Source of the DNA: Hymenolepis diminuta
Taxonomy: Eukaryota; Platyhelminthes; Cestoda; Cyclophyllidea; Hymenolepididae
NCBI GenBank assembly: GCA_900708905.1
Contig: CAADRB010000005.1
Coordinates: 1,531,228-1,595,227 of the forward strand
DNA: 64,000 nt
Direction: 5' to 3'
In this document: positions 35,252 through 48,975 of the stretch, piece by piece
How positions within the stretch are numbered: position 1 is the first letter of the stretch
Layout: every line of letters starts with the position of its first letter
Translations under genes and position numbers: made by a program
The notes under the pieces: model-generated
The model's input: the letters and a program-made list of their open reading frames with translations, nothing else
Database searches by the model: none
Told to the model about the DNA's origin: nothing

Positions 35252-38200
35252 ATGGAGAAAGAAACTCGTGTTCCCGAAACCCGTGTTAGAATCGATCAAC
35301 ATTTTATGTCAGGTAGGTTGGAATATTCATTTTAAATCGCAAATTTTCATAGATGAGTCGAATTTATCCCAATCAGCTAGACCTGACACTGAAATACGCA
35401 TCAGTATTGATAAAATCGGTTCACTGAATCAACTTATTCCTGACGTCCATAATAATTCGAGTGTTTATAGCACTTTTCCTCGTGGACAGCATATTACTAC
35501 CTCTACTCCTATCCTCGCCTATCCAAATCTTCAAAAACCAACTTCAAAGGATAGATCACTAAGTTCTACCTATCTTCCATCCACGTCTAACACCAATGAT
35601 GTTTCAACTCCTGCCCTCCAGTCAAATACCCGTATTGAAACGACTCTCACACCTTATTCTCAGAAACCTTTTACCAACGGGAAGGAAACTAATCACCACA
35701 ATCAGATACCTCAAGACCGTGCCGCAAGTCCAGATGAGTTAACTTGTGACTCAGGTTTGGATGATCTATCCATTGCTGAAGAAGATCGATTGCGTCTCCA
35801 TGCCGCTTGTCTTGAGGGACGACTCTTAGTTTACGGTCGAGAGGCCGAAATCTGGCTTAAAGAACGTGCTGAGCTGTCTACCGAGGCTGCAACCCTTCGG
35901 AAACGCCTAGAAGCTGCAAAATATACTCTAAATGAGGTAAAAACTCAATCAGATCAAAGGATTGCAGAAGCTCTTACCAAGTCTCGTGAAGCTCAGGAAT
36001 CTCTACGTCAAGCTCAAGAGCAACTTAACCTAAAAACTCGTGAGAACGAACAACTTTCTGCCAGCTTAACAGCCGCGCAAACAAATTCTATCTCACTAAA
36101 ATCTCAACTCGCTGATGTCCAACAAAATAGCGTCGCGAAGGACCAAGCTTTAGGCAGCCTTCGAGAAAAGATGGCAGAATTATACGCCGATATGGAATCT
36201 ATTCGAATGGCTTATTCACAAACTCTTGACCATAAAACTGATCTCAATGCTGAGTTAGCTAGTTTAAGGCGATCTCAAGAATGGTACAGAGAACAACTCC
36301 AGCTAACGGAGGCTGCTAGAGACCGTTTAATGGATCAGTTAAGCTCCATGCGAAATTGGTTAGATCAATCTGGAACATCAGCTCAACAACTAGCTCAAGA
36401 GAACGCTCGTCTGGAAACACAAGTTATGTCCGGTGAAGCTGCTTTAGCAGAGGCAAAACAGAGCTTAACTCACGAATTAGAAGCTATTAGAGCTGATATC
36501 CTAGAACGCGAGGCTATATTCGAAAAGATTGTCGCAGAGAGATCCGATCTAGAGTCACTATGTAAACAGAAAACTCATCAAATTAATGAGTGTCAAAATC
36601 GTATATCAGCACTTCAAGCAGACCTCAGTGAAACTGAAATGGAGCTGTCTGGATTGCGTACTTCCTTGGATCACATTCAACATATTCTCCAGTGTGTCGA
36701 AACCGAAAGGGACAATCTGCGTATGACTGTCACTGGTCTAGAGGCGCAGTTAAATCAGCAGAAATCCCTAATGGATCAGCAGTTGGCTCAATACAAGGAC
36801 ATCTGTTCAAAGTTGACACGTCTGGAGGCGAACAGCTATGAACAATCTGCTGCTCTTAACCGAGCTCTTGAAGAAAAAGCTTCCCTGGAGAGTTCCCTTC
36901 AAGCTTCTTACACAGAGAAAGCTACTCTGGATGCCTGTCTTAATCAGCTCAGAGAAGACATGTCCCGAGTTGAGTCAAATTTCAACGCTCTGCAGTCTGA
37001 ACTCGATTCCAGAAGCTCCGAGTTATCTAACGTTCTCCTCATCAGAGATGAACTTTCTAATGACATTGAAGTCCTGCAGTCTAACCTTCAGGAGAAGAAT
37101 GAGAAGATAAAGGAGTTAGAGACTGAACGAGAGCAGCTTCAGAATACTTCATTAACTCTTCAGTCAGAAAATGAAGGATTGAGGGATGACATTAAACGTC
37201 TGGAAGATTCAATCGGTCCTGCTTGTGAGGAGGCGGCTAACAAAGCTAGAGAGCCATTTATTACAGAAGTTGACAGGCTAAATACTCAGTCGACACAACT
37301 TCAGACGGAGTTGTCTGGCCTTAGGGAACAAGTTTCCAGCCTTCTAGCTGTTCAAGAGAGGTATTGCTCTCTCATGCAAAGTCACCAAACACTTCAGGAA
37401 CAGTACGATATCCTTCAAGCTAATCATACCGCTTCTGTTGAAGAGGCGTATGCTAAACAAGCGGAATTAAGTCAAAGATTGCAGGAAGTAAAAGCTTCTT
37501 ACTCCGAGGCTCTTGCTACAAAGACCTCAGAGATTGATGGCCTTACTCAACAGTTGAATGAGAAAACTAACGAAACTTTAGCCCTACAAGCTGAAATAAC
37601 TGCTCTAAAGACGGCCCATCAACAGGCTCATGATAAACAGTCTCGTGAATGGGCTCAATGTCTATCAGGTCTGGAATCTCGTTTACAAGCAACTGAGACA
37701 CAGAGAGCTGAGATTGAGCAACAGTTACAAGCTGTGTTAGAACGTGAACGTAACACTAGTATCAAGCAACAAGAGGAATTAGAGAATCTCCGAGATGAAG
37801 TAGCTAAGCTCGAGTCCCGTGTGGCGAAGTCTGAGGGACTCGAGAACAAACATAGACGGTTAATACATGAATTGGAAGCTGCAAAGGGACGAGAACTCGG
37901 TCTCTCTGACACAATTGACAGTCTCAAACGTCATACTGCCGGTCTGGAAACGTCTCTCTCACAACGAGAAGCTGAAATTGTTGAACTGACTGAAAAAGTA
38001 GAAGCTATATCCATGTCAAAAGTGAATTCTGAACCTGTGATTCAACCTGTTGCTGTTCAGCAAGAACTGACAGCAGCTCCTGTCTCCCTGCCCTGTTCAA
38101 ATTGTCAAATGCTGACAGCTGAGGTTGCAATGTATTCGCAAAATGTCACTCGAATGCAAGCTGAACTGGCTAAACTTCAGGCCTCCTTGGAGTTGACTAA

Positions 38201-41200
38201 ACAGGAACTTGCAGCCCAATCGTCAAAGACGGCGAATGAGACATATGGACGACAGCAAGCTATAGAAGCGCAGAGAACGGCAGTTCAAGAAGCAGAGGGG
38301 CTGAGAAGAGAATTGGCTGAAACTCAACAAGCTTTGTTGGAAGCGAAGCATATTGCGGTCACGGCTCAGGCGAATATCACTTCGTTGACAAGTCATCTGA
38401 AATCTGGTGATAAGTCTACAGATAAGGAAGTGGGGGCACTGCAAGAAACCATTAGCGTGAGTAACAATATAATTTATTATTTATTTCTGGTGGTTCCTGA
38501 TTTATTTCACTGTTCGGTAGATGGAGTGATGCTTGAATAAGTGGCTTGAGTGCAGAGTAGATTAAAGTATTTGAGTGTTCTCAAGACGGTTTTTATATTA
38601 TTTCATTTAACATTTTTTTACGACTTTAAGTACATTCAGATGGGCTTATAAATCTATTACTCTTTTATTTCAGCTTTTCTTGTTTTTTTTCTCCTGATCA
38701 ATACCTAGTATTCCACTCCACTACAAAGTCATTGGCCTTTGATTAGCTAGTATTATTTTTTTACCCATTGCCATGGAAGAATTTATCAATTTTTAACGTT
38801 GAAAAGTATCGAAACACTGGAACGGTTAACCATCCCGATGAGGAATGCAGGGGGAAGGGTCGAGAGGGTGTTTTAATTCATTTGGTTTTCGGATTCGTCT
38901 TTACTCTTTACCTATTGGATCTATTTCACTTTATCATATTCTAATGTTCGAAATTTAAAATTTCGGGATTGATACCTGAGTGGGTTCGTGTTCATGAATA
39001 TCTATTAACCGGTTAATCCTATTGAGCTTGCTTTCTCGATGGATTTGTCTCTTCCAATAGTCCAGAAAAGTTAGTTGATTCTAGCTAAAATGTCTTTAGC
39101 CTATCAGAGGTCATCTATTTACTAAAGACACCTGGCATCTGGACATTCTTTTCTTTTTCATTTTCAGTTTGGCTCCTGTATACAGTTAATATTTATTGAT
39201 TTTCATTCATGTCATTTAAAATCTTTTAAACATACTTGTAGGTCACTTTCCACATGCGTAAGGAATCAAACGTGTTCCATTTTTAAATGCTTTAAAGGAT
39301 GAGCTTTTAACGAATTATTTTTGCAACTTCATTCTCCTACTGCTTTATTCTTATATTGGCACTGCGTTAACTCTCGTGGAAACGTTTACAATCGCGAAAA
39401 AATGGTTTGCCTACCAGATGAATATCGTTCTTAATATAAATGTAATCACATATTTGCCGAATCTGAGGTCATTCACTGGATGGTGAATAAAAGACGTGTT
39501 TATGGAGGTCATCTAAACGGTCAAATGGCTAACTCCTGCCAATTTTAAATTGACTGGCAGGTAGCATTATTTGATTAAAAATGATGTAAACTATTTAATA
39601 TTTACTCTTGTGATCAACAGTATTGTTCCGTTATTACCTAATGAAACTGTCTGTTAAGCTGTTTCCATTGGATGATATAACTTCAGACAAAACCTGCCTG
39701 AGAGTCGGGTGATTTACGACATCAATTATCTAAGCTAATTAAGAATCTGACACAAAGCAGTTTAATCATGAGTAATTAGGCGAAAAGTAAGCCTATTCAT
39801 ACGCAACTTGAGGGGTAAATTCCAGTAAAGATTTTGTTCCATATCTATTATTGAACACCCTCAAAGAAAATGTTTGCTATCAATTTAGTGACACTTCCGT
39901 ACGCTTAATGACTTCTGCGATTTGTCCCTCATTGCTTTATGCCTCCATTTTCTAGGTTTTGAAGAAACACCTTGAACAGTTGAAACGCGAGTTGGCCGAC
40001 ACGAAGCAGGAGTCCTGGCACTACCAAGCCCATCTCTCAGATCTTCGTGGATCATTGCGAGGTCTCATTGAGCAGAGTCGTCTGTTTGGTGGTAGTAATG
40101 ATGGCTCTAATGTCAATGGTGTCAACTCAAATGGTGTTCCGCAGACTCCTGCCTCAATCAATGTTGTTGAAGTGTCTGAGTTGGAGAAACTGCTTGTAGA
40201 TAGGGTCGATGATTCCCTTTTGCACAGCAGGTGAGTGTATTTCCTCATTCTGTTAATCCCATATTTTGAATATACTTAAGGGTGGATCGAGCTTAAGCAG
40301 TCTATTTGGGGATTTCTGTCAAGAAAGAAATATTATTTTATTGTGAGAAAAGCATTTCATTAACATTTTCTCCTTGAGAAAAAATTTTATTACTGATGTC
40401 TGCTATAATTCCCTTCTATTTTGTTTGTATATTTCAAGGTCATAATTCAAGTTCGTTTTGTGCAATCTGAACACTGCATCACCGGTACACAGACAATATT
40501 AATTCTAATATATTCGTTTATTTATTAAGATAGTATATAATATATTAGTCGGACACGTGGATGCATGATTTTGGGAGATGTGGCCTTTAGGACCCGAGAT
40601 TTTTATTTCCCAACTGCTCAGTTCACTTCCATTATTTTTTTTCAAAATCCTTTAAAGAGACCCGCATTGAATCAGATGCCAATTTTGAGGGTGAAATTAT
40701 GATATGTGGCGTTTTGACTACCTTCGTCTTCTTTGAACAACCGGAAATTTGACACTGAAAGTCCTTGTTGATCGCTGCGCCTAAGGAACAGTGGTCTCGT
40801 CGATAATGCAAAAGCATTGTTTTCTTTTCTGTCAACATTCACATACAGTTGGCCGCTTTTTACACTTTTCACTCTAATTCACTTAAACTGGGGGGTTTAA
40901 GCCTTTAGATACGGTAACTGACATTACATGCTGTTTTATCCACAACTTTATACGATAATTTTTATTGAATGGAAGTTTTCCCGTTTGTATGGAGAAAGTT
41001 AGGACTTGAATCTTAACGAATAAAAGGGATCAAAATAAATGAAGGAATTGGAACTGGGAGGAATATTTTCAGACAATTGGAATATTAAAGCATTTGTAGA
41101 TTTTTCCTAAAAACTAACACTGACGTAACCATTTTGTTATCCTTTTCTCAGACCTTTGGTTCGTGTCAACAACTACCTGGATCGTCTACAACAGGAGATC

Positions 41201-42198
41201 AATTCTCTGGAATCCCAGGTCATCCAACACGCTAATGTGGTCCGTGACTCCGTTGCTAATTGGAGGTATGGTCCAGTGTTATCATTTTTTCTTCCTAATT
41301 TAAGTTATTTTATTGAACATTTTCGCATGATACCATTGATCTTAAATTTATTATTTTTATTTTTTAAAAGCACATTGTTTTTGTTTTAATCCACTAGATT
41401 CAACTAACAAATTTCAATCTAGATAGCCATTTGACTGTTCCTTTCGGTTGATTCCTTTTTTTTATTTATAAAATACTTTGAAATGATTCAAATAATCCTA
41501 TAGTAACTCAAAACTAGCACGAGTAGACAAATGTTATATTTCCACTTATAAACAGCTTCCTGGTCTTATATAATTTTCATTTATTTAAAGTCGTACAGAG
41601 CATGCGAATTTGACAATAGGATACATAATTTTCAAGGTCTAGTACATTGTAGAGAGAGGGAGCTTGGGGAGGCGTTAAGATTACTTTTTCTGCCTTTTGA
41701 TGCTCTTTTCCAGCTTTGAAAAGGCCTGAATGTTTTATTCATGGGAATATTTCCTCTTCCTTTCTTTAAGCAGCCCTGAATTTAGGATAATTATATGAAA
41801 GTACACATCCGGTAGCGTCGATTTCTTTTCACGCTTGTTGAATCCGTTATAAAAGTAATAACATTAATGATAAGAATAATATAAATTACTGTCTACAACA
41901 ACCCAAAGTACACATTCATTTCTTGACACATTCTCCTTTATCCACACTTTAAATCGTTTGTCATTCTCCTTATTCGGGTACTTTCCATGCAACCTTAGTA
42001 ATGGGATAGCATCCCAATGTTTCAAATCTCACTTTTGATGGAGTTTCTGGTGGGCTCATGTCCGCGTTATTCTTGTTTGTTGAACACCAGTTGATTTAAG
42101 TGAACGGTTGTTCATATCACTTTGATTCATTCTTGTCTCCTTACAGCCATGAGCGGGTAGATGAGACGTACCAGAGCTCATCACTATGGTCATGGTGA
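35252..42198 (+). CDS. long coiled-coil protein, golgin-like
   Basis: Five exons: 35252-35312, 35353-38456, 39956-40230, 41152-41265, 42147-42198, giving 1201 residues. The 40-base first intron is shown by the frame: MEKETRVPETRVRIDQHFMS joins ESNLSQSARPDTEIR in frame at the splice. Residues 1 to about 160 are Ser/Thr/Pro/Asn-rich and probably unstructured, with an acidic ELTCDSGLDDLS at the end. From about 165 to 925 there is an almost unbroken heptad pattern rich in E, Q, L and A (SLRRSQEWYREQLQLTEAARD is typical), then PCSNCQ (about 933), a second coiled coil, an Asn/Gly-rich linker near 1100 and a short tail ending SSSLWSW. This layout is that of golgins such as golgin-160/GOLGA3, which tether vesicles at the Golgi. 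Heptads make similarity uninformative, so other long coiled-coil families (centrosomal, TMF-like) remain possible. ATG directly follows an acceptor-like TTTTAG. Confidence 0.85.
40640..40911. repeat. dispersed repeat, copy 1, in intron 3 of the golgin-like gene
   Basis: This segment matches 42932-43206 in the same orientation. Shared runs include GACAGTGGTCTCGTCGAT-like and ATCAGATGCCAAT-like blocks (ATCTGATGCCAAT in copy 2), GATATGTGGC and TTGTTGATC. On the minus strand it holds an open frame with FALSTRPLFLRRSDQQ. The repeat is not related to the SINE family. Its class is unknown. Confidence 0.7.
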
Positions 42199-42394
42199 CA
42201 TGAAGAGTTCTCTGTCACAACGTTTATTGTCATTGTGCGTGTTCAATGATGCTTTTCGTCAGATAATTACGCATTTTAGAGTGTTTTGAAATCATCGCGC
42301 GTTTAGAGCACAATTTTCAGTCTAATACAGAGATTAATTTCACATTTATTAGACAAAATATTTTGTGAATGTATTTCAGAACAAGTGCTTTTTT

Positions 42395-42400
42395 AATAAA
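42395..42400 (+). terminator. polyadenylation signal of the golgin-like gene
   Basis: AATAAA lies 197 bases after the stop codon at 42198, in an AT-rich 3' UTR. It is the first AATAAA after the stop. Confidence 0.55.
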
Positions 42401-42931
42401 ACAAACATTTAATTTTCTTGAATTTAATTGTCTCATTCTTATAGATTTTATTTTGTTCTCAATTTGTGATGAAAATTAATGAAGGTATATTCCAATTGCC
42501 CATACCATTGACAATTTAAAAATTAATGGAATTAGGAAATTTTGGGAAATTTAAAATTGTGAAAATCTGAAAATGTGTATGTGAATAATTTCGTAAGTAA
42601 ATCAAATTCGATTTGTCCTTTTAGCAAGTTTGGGTTGGCCTCGCCTGGCCTTAAAAATACTTGTCCGGACGCTTGATCTAAGCCAAAAGTTTGTGTATTC
42701 AGTAAATGGACCACTAATGCGTTGGAAATTTAATTACCTGCAGGGAATTGAATTGCTGGAAGATTTGAAAATTAAGTTTACGATCTATTTAGGTTACTGT
42801 CTCATTCTTTACTAATCAGACAGGGAGATGCATAGCTATATCTATGCGGGAAAAATTTTGGAAGGATTAGAACGATTCGGTCCATGAGAATCGGGGTTTT
42901 GACTCCATTTCTAAGTTCAGAAGAATATGTG

Positions 42932-43206
42932 CTTTTTTTAAAAGATCCTTTGAAGGCATTCACATCGAATCTGATGCCAATGTCGAAGAAGGCATTCTGA
43001 TATGTGGCTTTTTAACTATCTTAACTTATAATGACTGGAAATTGGGTACTGTAAGTACTTGTTGATCATTGAGCCTGAGGGACAGTGGTCTCGTCGATGG
43101 TGCAAAAGTACTCACTTTCTGTGAATATTCGCGCAGGGTTAGCAACTTAGCACTTTTTTGTTTTCGCTCGAACTGTCTTAAGGTGGGGAGTCTACGATTT
43201 TAGAGA
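42932..43206. repeat. dispersed repeat, copy 2
   Basis: A direct-orientation copy of 40640-40911, about 2.3 kb further and beyond the golgin 3' end. Over 26 codons the minus-strand frame aligns without gaps: FALSTRPLFLRRSDQQGLSV in copy 1 against FAPSTRPLSLRLNDQQVLTV here. After that this copy has a stop and shifts frame. The pattern suggests both descend from a coding element that is now decayed. Confidence 0.7.
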
Positions 43207-44337
43207 TGGAAATCAGTATTTCTGGCCGTTTTAGTCATGATAGTCTGGTCAAACCAAAGTCCTTCTGGGCATCTTGATCGATTTGATCTAGCCATGGCCT
43301 TTCTATTTCGTCTCGATAAATGGTGACTCAAAAGAAACCTTAGGGTAAGAAAGCTGGGGAGATTTTCATGGAGGTCTAAAGACGAGGTTTTTGTTGTTGG
43401 AGTCTGGCTGTGAAATTTCGCAGAGGAATCCGTCGAAATAGCTCTAAACATGTCGTAGCTTTGTGATATAGTAATCCTAATTTTAACCATCTTGCAGTGT
43501 TTAGGAGAGCCTTAAGTCCTTTAACTTCAAACCATTTTAAAGTGATTGTCTGTTTATTTCTAAAGTTAGTATACATTATACGACTTGTATAAGTTAATAC
43601 GTGCATTTAAAATCTTACATTTAGAGAAGAAAGGAGAGAAATTAGGTATGTGGAGCCTGGGATTTCCTCCAGATGGTTGCTTAATTCAGATTGCGCACTT
43701 TCTGAATCTGTTAGACTTGTCTGTTAACATTTTTTTTCAGAATGGGATACATCTCGTCTCTTCATCGATTAAAGTGGCTTTTAACGCTATCGTACGCGAT
43801 TTAAGTCTGGAATTTTGTTACTGTTTTGACGTATTACATCTATTCCTTATTTATGATAGTTGGCGAGAATTAACTCTATCCTGCCGGGAATTGTTTTAAA
43901 CAAAAAATATTATGTTCGGTAAAAACTGGAATGATTGAATCCTCGTTTAAGCTAGTATTAACGTATAGCGGTGAAAAATAGAGAGGAATTTCTAAACATA
44001 TGTGTAGAAGATGTTATTTTGGTCTAAATTATCTTGTGCAGTTCTAGATGTGTGTTTTCTTCTACAATCAGAAAAAACTAGAATCGAAGTTATGAAATCC
44101 GAAGTTCTGTGAAAAAATATGCAAGTGTCAATCCTTGCTTATAAAAACTGGTACGAAGTGCAATTTTCCACTCAAAAGCATTTAAAAACTTAGATCCTTC
44201 ATGATAATTTAATATCACAAATTATACGAACAGGTACTTGAATTTTGTCAAAATGAATGGGGAACATGTGATACAAAATAAATTAGTATGGGTATTAGAA
44301 ATGTTGTTTAATCGATTAATCGTTTGGTTTTTATATA

Positions 44338-44460
44338 GTATTGGCATGGTACTTTACCATGATCTAGGTGACACAAGTTCGAAACCAATATAATTTAGAG
44401 AAATTGAGATGTAGACCATTTCCTTACAAGTAGAACAGTATGGAGGTGGTTAGTTATTAG
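44338..44460 (+). repeat. tRNA-like SINE copy
   Basis: TGGCATGGTAC (44342-44352) fits an A box and AGTTCGAAACC (44376-44386) is a near-perfect B box at 34 bases distance. About 45 bases downstream come GTAGAACAGTATGG and then TTAGGAGCCC, which resemble AGTAGAATATGG and TTGGCTCCC in the copy at 47975-48100. A cloverleaf with paired acceptor arms is not apparent, so this is called a SINE head and not a tRNA gene. Confidence 0.45.
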
Positions 44461-47400
44461 GAGCCCGAATCGTGAATACTTTTGGGACACTCAAGCGAAA
44501 CATATAAGCTTCGTTTATGTGAACTGGATTATCGATTTTTATGTAAAAAACAATTATTGCTGCATTCATTGGCTAACCAGGCAACCAATCATTTGCTACG
44601 TACCCAATTCTATATAAGCAAATTTATTTTCTCAATAGGAAAAATGTCGCCCATGCACTGCATGCAGTGACTCCTTATGACAGCTGATCTCATGTAAGTG
44701 GTTAATGAACTTGGAATATTTTAATACCCGAGACTGACTACTGTCTTCACATCTATAGTCTATAATATGGACTAAGTATCACATGTTAACCTATAAATTC
44801 CTGAATGGGTTTTCTCAATCAAAGGCTCCAGGACGTTTTTGTCCTCATCTTTTCAAAAAAATGTTGAAAATTCGGTCAGGCGTAATTTGGATTGTCGACG
44901 TGCACCTTTTTCCTTTATCGATTCTTTTATCGCTAGGAAAAGGGCAAAAATGGTTTGATTCAGCTTTTGACAAGTCGAGATTTTTTACGTTTTGTTGTAA
45001 ACTTCTACTGAACACAGAAGTTTATAGTTAATCTTTTTTCTTTTTGACCGTTACTTAAAATTTTGCCTCCTATTTGTAATTCATTCTCCAAAAATGAAGA
45101 AATGCCAAGTTTGTTACTTATTTATTATCTTGAACTTCTTTTAATAAATTTAAAATTGACTAATCTGACGTACGTGAACTTCAAGGTGTCAATCTCATGG
45201 CAATTAGCTTTCCCTTCCTTTCGAATTTTCTTAGATAAGAGACAAACTCTGAAAAACTCAAACCGGAAAATGTAGATTGAAAAAATATTTCACGGTTGTT
45301 GAATTCCACCGTTTTGTCCAATTGAAACAATTTCGCCTTATATTCACGATTGACCCATCTGAACTTTAATCGCACCGCAAGGCCATTGCGTCGTTTCTAT
45401 TCGCAATTGATTGTTGACAGATGTTCTCACATAATAAAGAACCTTTTTTGTGTCAGCTAACTCTGCATTTAATTTACAGTCTTGGTAATTAATTGCAACA
45501 AAAATTCAGGATACAAAGCAGATCTTGTTATGTAAAGTTAATTTATTCAAATTAATCTATTCAAATCTCAAATCAATTAAACTCTATTGGGTTTAATATC
45601 GTTTAGAGACGTCAGTTAATACGATTATATTTGATTCCGTTACTAAGATGTAATCCAGTTTGTTTATTACAGATTTTCACCTTGTGTCAGAATAAGACAA
45701 TCTTAGTTCTGGTGATTTCGGACTCATCATCCAATGTACTAAGTTTTTTCTATCGTATTTACTGTAATCTCAGTTTGAATTACGACCTGTGTTGGTTTAT
45801 TGAAACCAGCTTTCGAATCTTATCTCAAAAAGAGGGGAAAACTGCTATCCTTCAGCAGATCAGTGCCGATGATCGCTCCAGTCACTGGGCATTAGTTGAT
45901 AAACCATGCTACACCACTAGTAACACATAAGCACTCTGTGTGCGGCACGATTTTTGGAGTGTTTTAAATCACTCTTGATAACTGTGACGGGTGGAACTGG
46001 TAGGGCACTTTTTTTCGTAGAACGCACGCGTGTTTAGATTGTTTGCAAATATTGCCTGTGCAAAGCACAATGCCATTTGTGAATCCAACAAGGTGCAAGT
46101 TTAGCACGCAAATACTTACGTGGGCAGACAAATTATAGATTTGATGAATAACAGATTTGTGCCTACAATACACAACTGGAACGGCTAAGTCATATGGAAT
46201 ATCATCTGTATGTACGATCAGCACTTCATTCCACTAACTGGGATATTCACAGTATCACCACAGTGTCGAGTTGTTAACCGTAAATCCTAGAATGACTGAG
46301 TCACCATCCCAGAGTCAATGTATTCAAAGGTAGAAGTCGAAAGAGTAACTGAGTATGTGAATTACCTATCTTTGGGTTCTACTTGCCACTGTTTTAATAG
46401 ACCTTTCACAAACTGATGGGAGATGTATTTATGACATACTCTGTGCCCTACATTTACTTACAGGGTATGCAAATTGTAAGGAGAAAATGCTCGACAGGAT
46501 TGCAATTAAATTGAGTGACATTTCCGGTTAGTGGAAAAAGATGAGTATATTGATGCGTCTACTTTGACAAAATCACCACCTTGGTTTGATTTTCGTGTTT
46601 ATAGTTAATTATAACTTTTGTACCATTCTAAGAGAATGCTTGAGCTCTTCTGATAATCACACTTCATCACAAAAGCTCTCTTTAACCGTTCAAGTTTGTC
46701 AATATTTACCTCAAGTTCACGCAGCAAGGAACAACTACGTCAGTTCAAATCCTTATGGAACGAAGCTTACTATTTTTTACTTGACAGATTGTCATAGGAC
46801 ATCATCCTTACTCGACCTTAACCCACGAAATCAGCTTTTATAGTTGTCATAACACAACATCACTCCAACATCGACGCATATTTACTCATTTGTGTTTGTT
46901 TTCAAGGAAATTTTCATAAATATCCAAGAGGGTAACAGATGCGTGCTTTCTCATGTATTTTGGATTTGTTTTGAAGCAAGTTTCAGGAGTTTCTTGTTAG
47001 GACGTATCGTATTTATTAACAGTGCGTAAAGAATAAAACTTCTGAGGGTACCGGGTCTTTAGGTAATTCAAAATAAGATCTCTGGCATCAATTACATTCA
47101 TGTATTACCGTTTCTTTCGGTTCCACTTGATTATTTAGCAATTCAACGAACTGTTCTCACTTGTATCTGTCCTAGAGACGTTAGGTCAAATTTTTTTTAG
47201 AAAATTTTACCCTTTCAAGTTTGTCAGATTGTCAAATCTAAGACCATTCCCGTTACTGCATTATAGACATTAAGTTATTTAAATTTTCTATTTCTAGTAG
47301 TTAGACATCATTTCCGACCTGTTCACTCATCCCTTTCGGTGACTATCCACTGACCTGGATATTTCATCGTTAGTCCGCAAATGTCACTTCTGGTTCTCTC

Positions 47401-47974
47401 TCTTGACTCTGAAAGTGGGAATCCTTGACGTGTCATTTTCTAACGAATACCACATGATTCTTGTTACATTTTGTCTAACTTCCAGGCTCATTCTAGCACC
47501 TGCGCACACGTGCCTTTTTACAGTTGAGATATATTGCAGGGGTGTTGTCGGCTCTCTTTCTCAGTTTTTAGTTTACGAAGATGAATCATTGGTACCATCG
47601 GAAATGATGTATAGTAATTTGTTTTAAGTCTAATTTTCCTACTTTGTACCTAAATTGGAAATAGAGTATGCAACTTTGGAGGAATATGGGAAAAAATCGT
47701 TTATTGATTTCTTTCAGTAGTTACTCAACGGTGCCTTCATAGTTTTGGTTGGTGATCAATACTGATTTCGAGTGATGAAATTTGGAACTTGCAGATAAGA
47801 GTGATGTGGGAGTGATATTTGAAGTATTCTTATTTGTCTCTGCTCAGCATTTCGTAGGCCAAGAATTTGTTTATGTAGTATAATATTTAACCACATAATT
47901 ATTAATAATAACCTATGAAACTCCTTAAAAACTTTAAATATGTGATTGAATATCCTTTAAGATAGAGTAGTTTG

Positions 47975-48100
47975 GGTAGTGTCTTTAAGGTTAAGTGCCA
48001 CCTCAAATTATGCTACGTTTGCAGTTGACTCGAACCCAGTAGAGTTCAGTAGAATATGGGTCGAGCCATAGTTGTTGGCTCCCAGTTAGAAATTCATTAA
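47975..48100 (+). repeat. tRNA-like SINE copy
   Basis: GACTCGAACCC (48027-48037) is a strong B box. A weak A box, TTGGGTAGTGT, lies near 47971-47981. Downstream AGTAGAATATGG (48049-48060) and TTGTTGGCTCCC match the layout of the copy at 44338-44460, which supports common descent. Confidence 0.4.
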
Positions 48101-48889
48101 AACTAAGACTACTCTTATTACCGGAATGAATTCTCAATTGCATAGAAAATTTCCCAGCGCTTTGATACCCTGACAGTCCATTCTATTGCAAAGCACTAAT
48201 TAGGTTAGATGAAACTGGTCGATGTTACAAATTAAGATTTTGTAATATTTCGAATTTTCCCACTGAGGCCTCACTTGTAGTAGCACAACACTCAGGAACT
48301 GAATGGTAATACGAATGTATTGCGAATTGGAATAGCACAGCAATGATACTGTCAGTGGAAATGGATATAAGCTGGGTATACAGTCAGGGATGTATTAATG
48401 CCACTTCAAGCAAAGAGGTAGGAATTCATACAATTCTTTATATAGGGAATGAAATGAATCAGTAATGAGGTGAATTTGTCATCATATTGATCCGACGGAG
48501 GCATAGCATAAAATCGATATTACCACATGGACAAGCTTGTGATAGATAACGACATTTGATTAAATCACTACAGATTTGGATGGGAGATGTATTGCTACCA
48601 ATATAACAAGTACAGATTTCTCACCATCCTGAGTTACTATTGTCGCCTCTGTTCTTGGAGGTCAGTTATACTGGATACCAGTTATTAACAAACGAAAGTT
48701 TGTATTCGCTTGTATTTTCATTATTTCATGTTGTGAAAATTATTTTTTCTTACATACGAAAGCGTGCATGTCAGATTGCACAAATTTCATGATCGGGAGG
48801 TGGTATCATTCCTATCTTTATGGTTGTGGCATAGCTGAGATTTGCAGATTCGATCAAAAAACGCCCATTTTTTATCAACCATAAGTAAC

Positions 48890-48975
48890 CCGCTCGAATG
48901 TGCATCTATTGGTCTAGATTTCATGAATTCTGACTTAATAGACGTGTAAGTCACCACTACGCCACCAGCGCACCT
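48890..48975 (-). repeat. tRNA-derived SINE head
   Basis: On the minus strand TGGCGTAGTGG (48964-48954) is a perfect A box. The rest aligns to the copy at 6380-6575 through CAGAATTCATGA and ATGTGCA. The B box is eroded (ATGAAATCTAGACC). It lies in the long non-coding region. Confidence 0.5.

Noticed and set aside
43200..43490. 96-codon minus-strand frame next to repeat copy 2
   Set aside because: No counterpart beside repeat copy 1 and no known domain; most likely chance.
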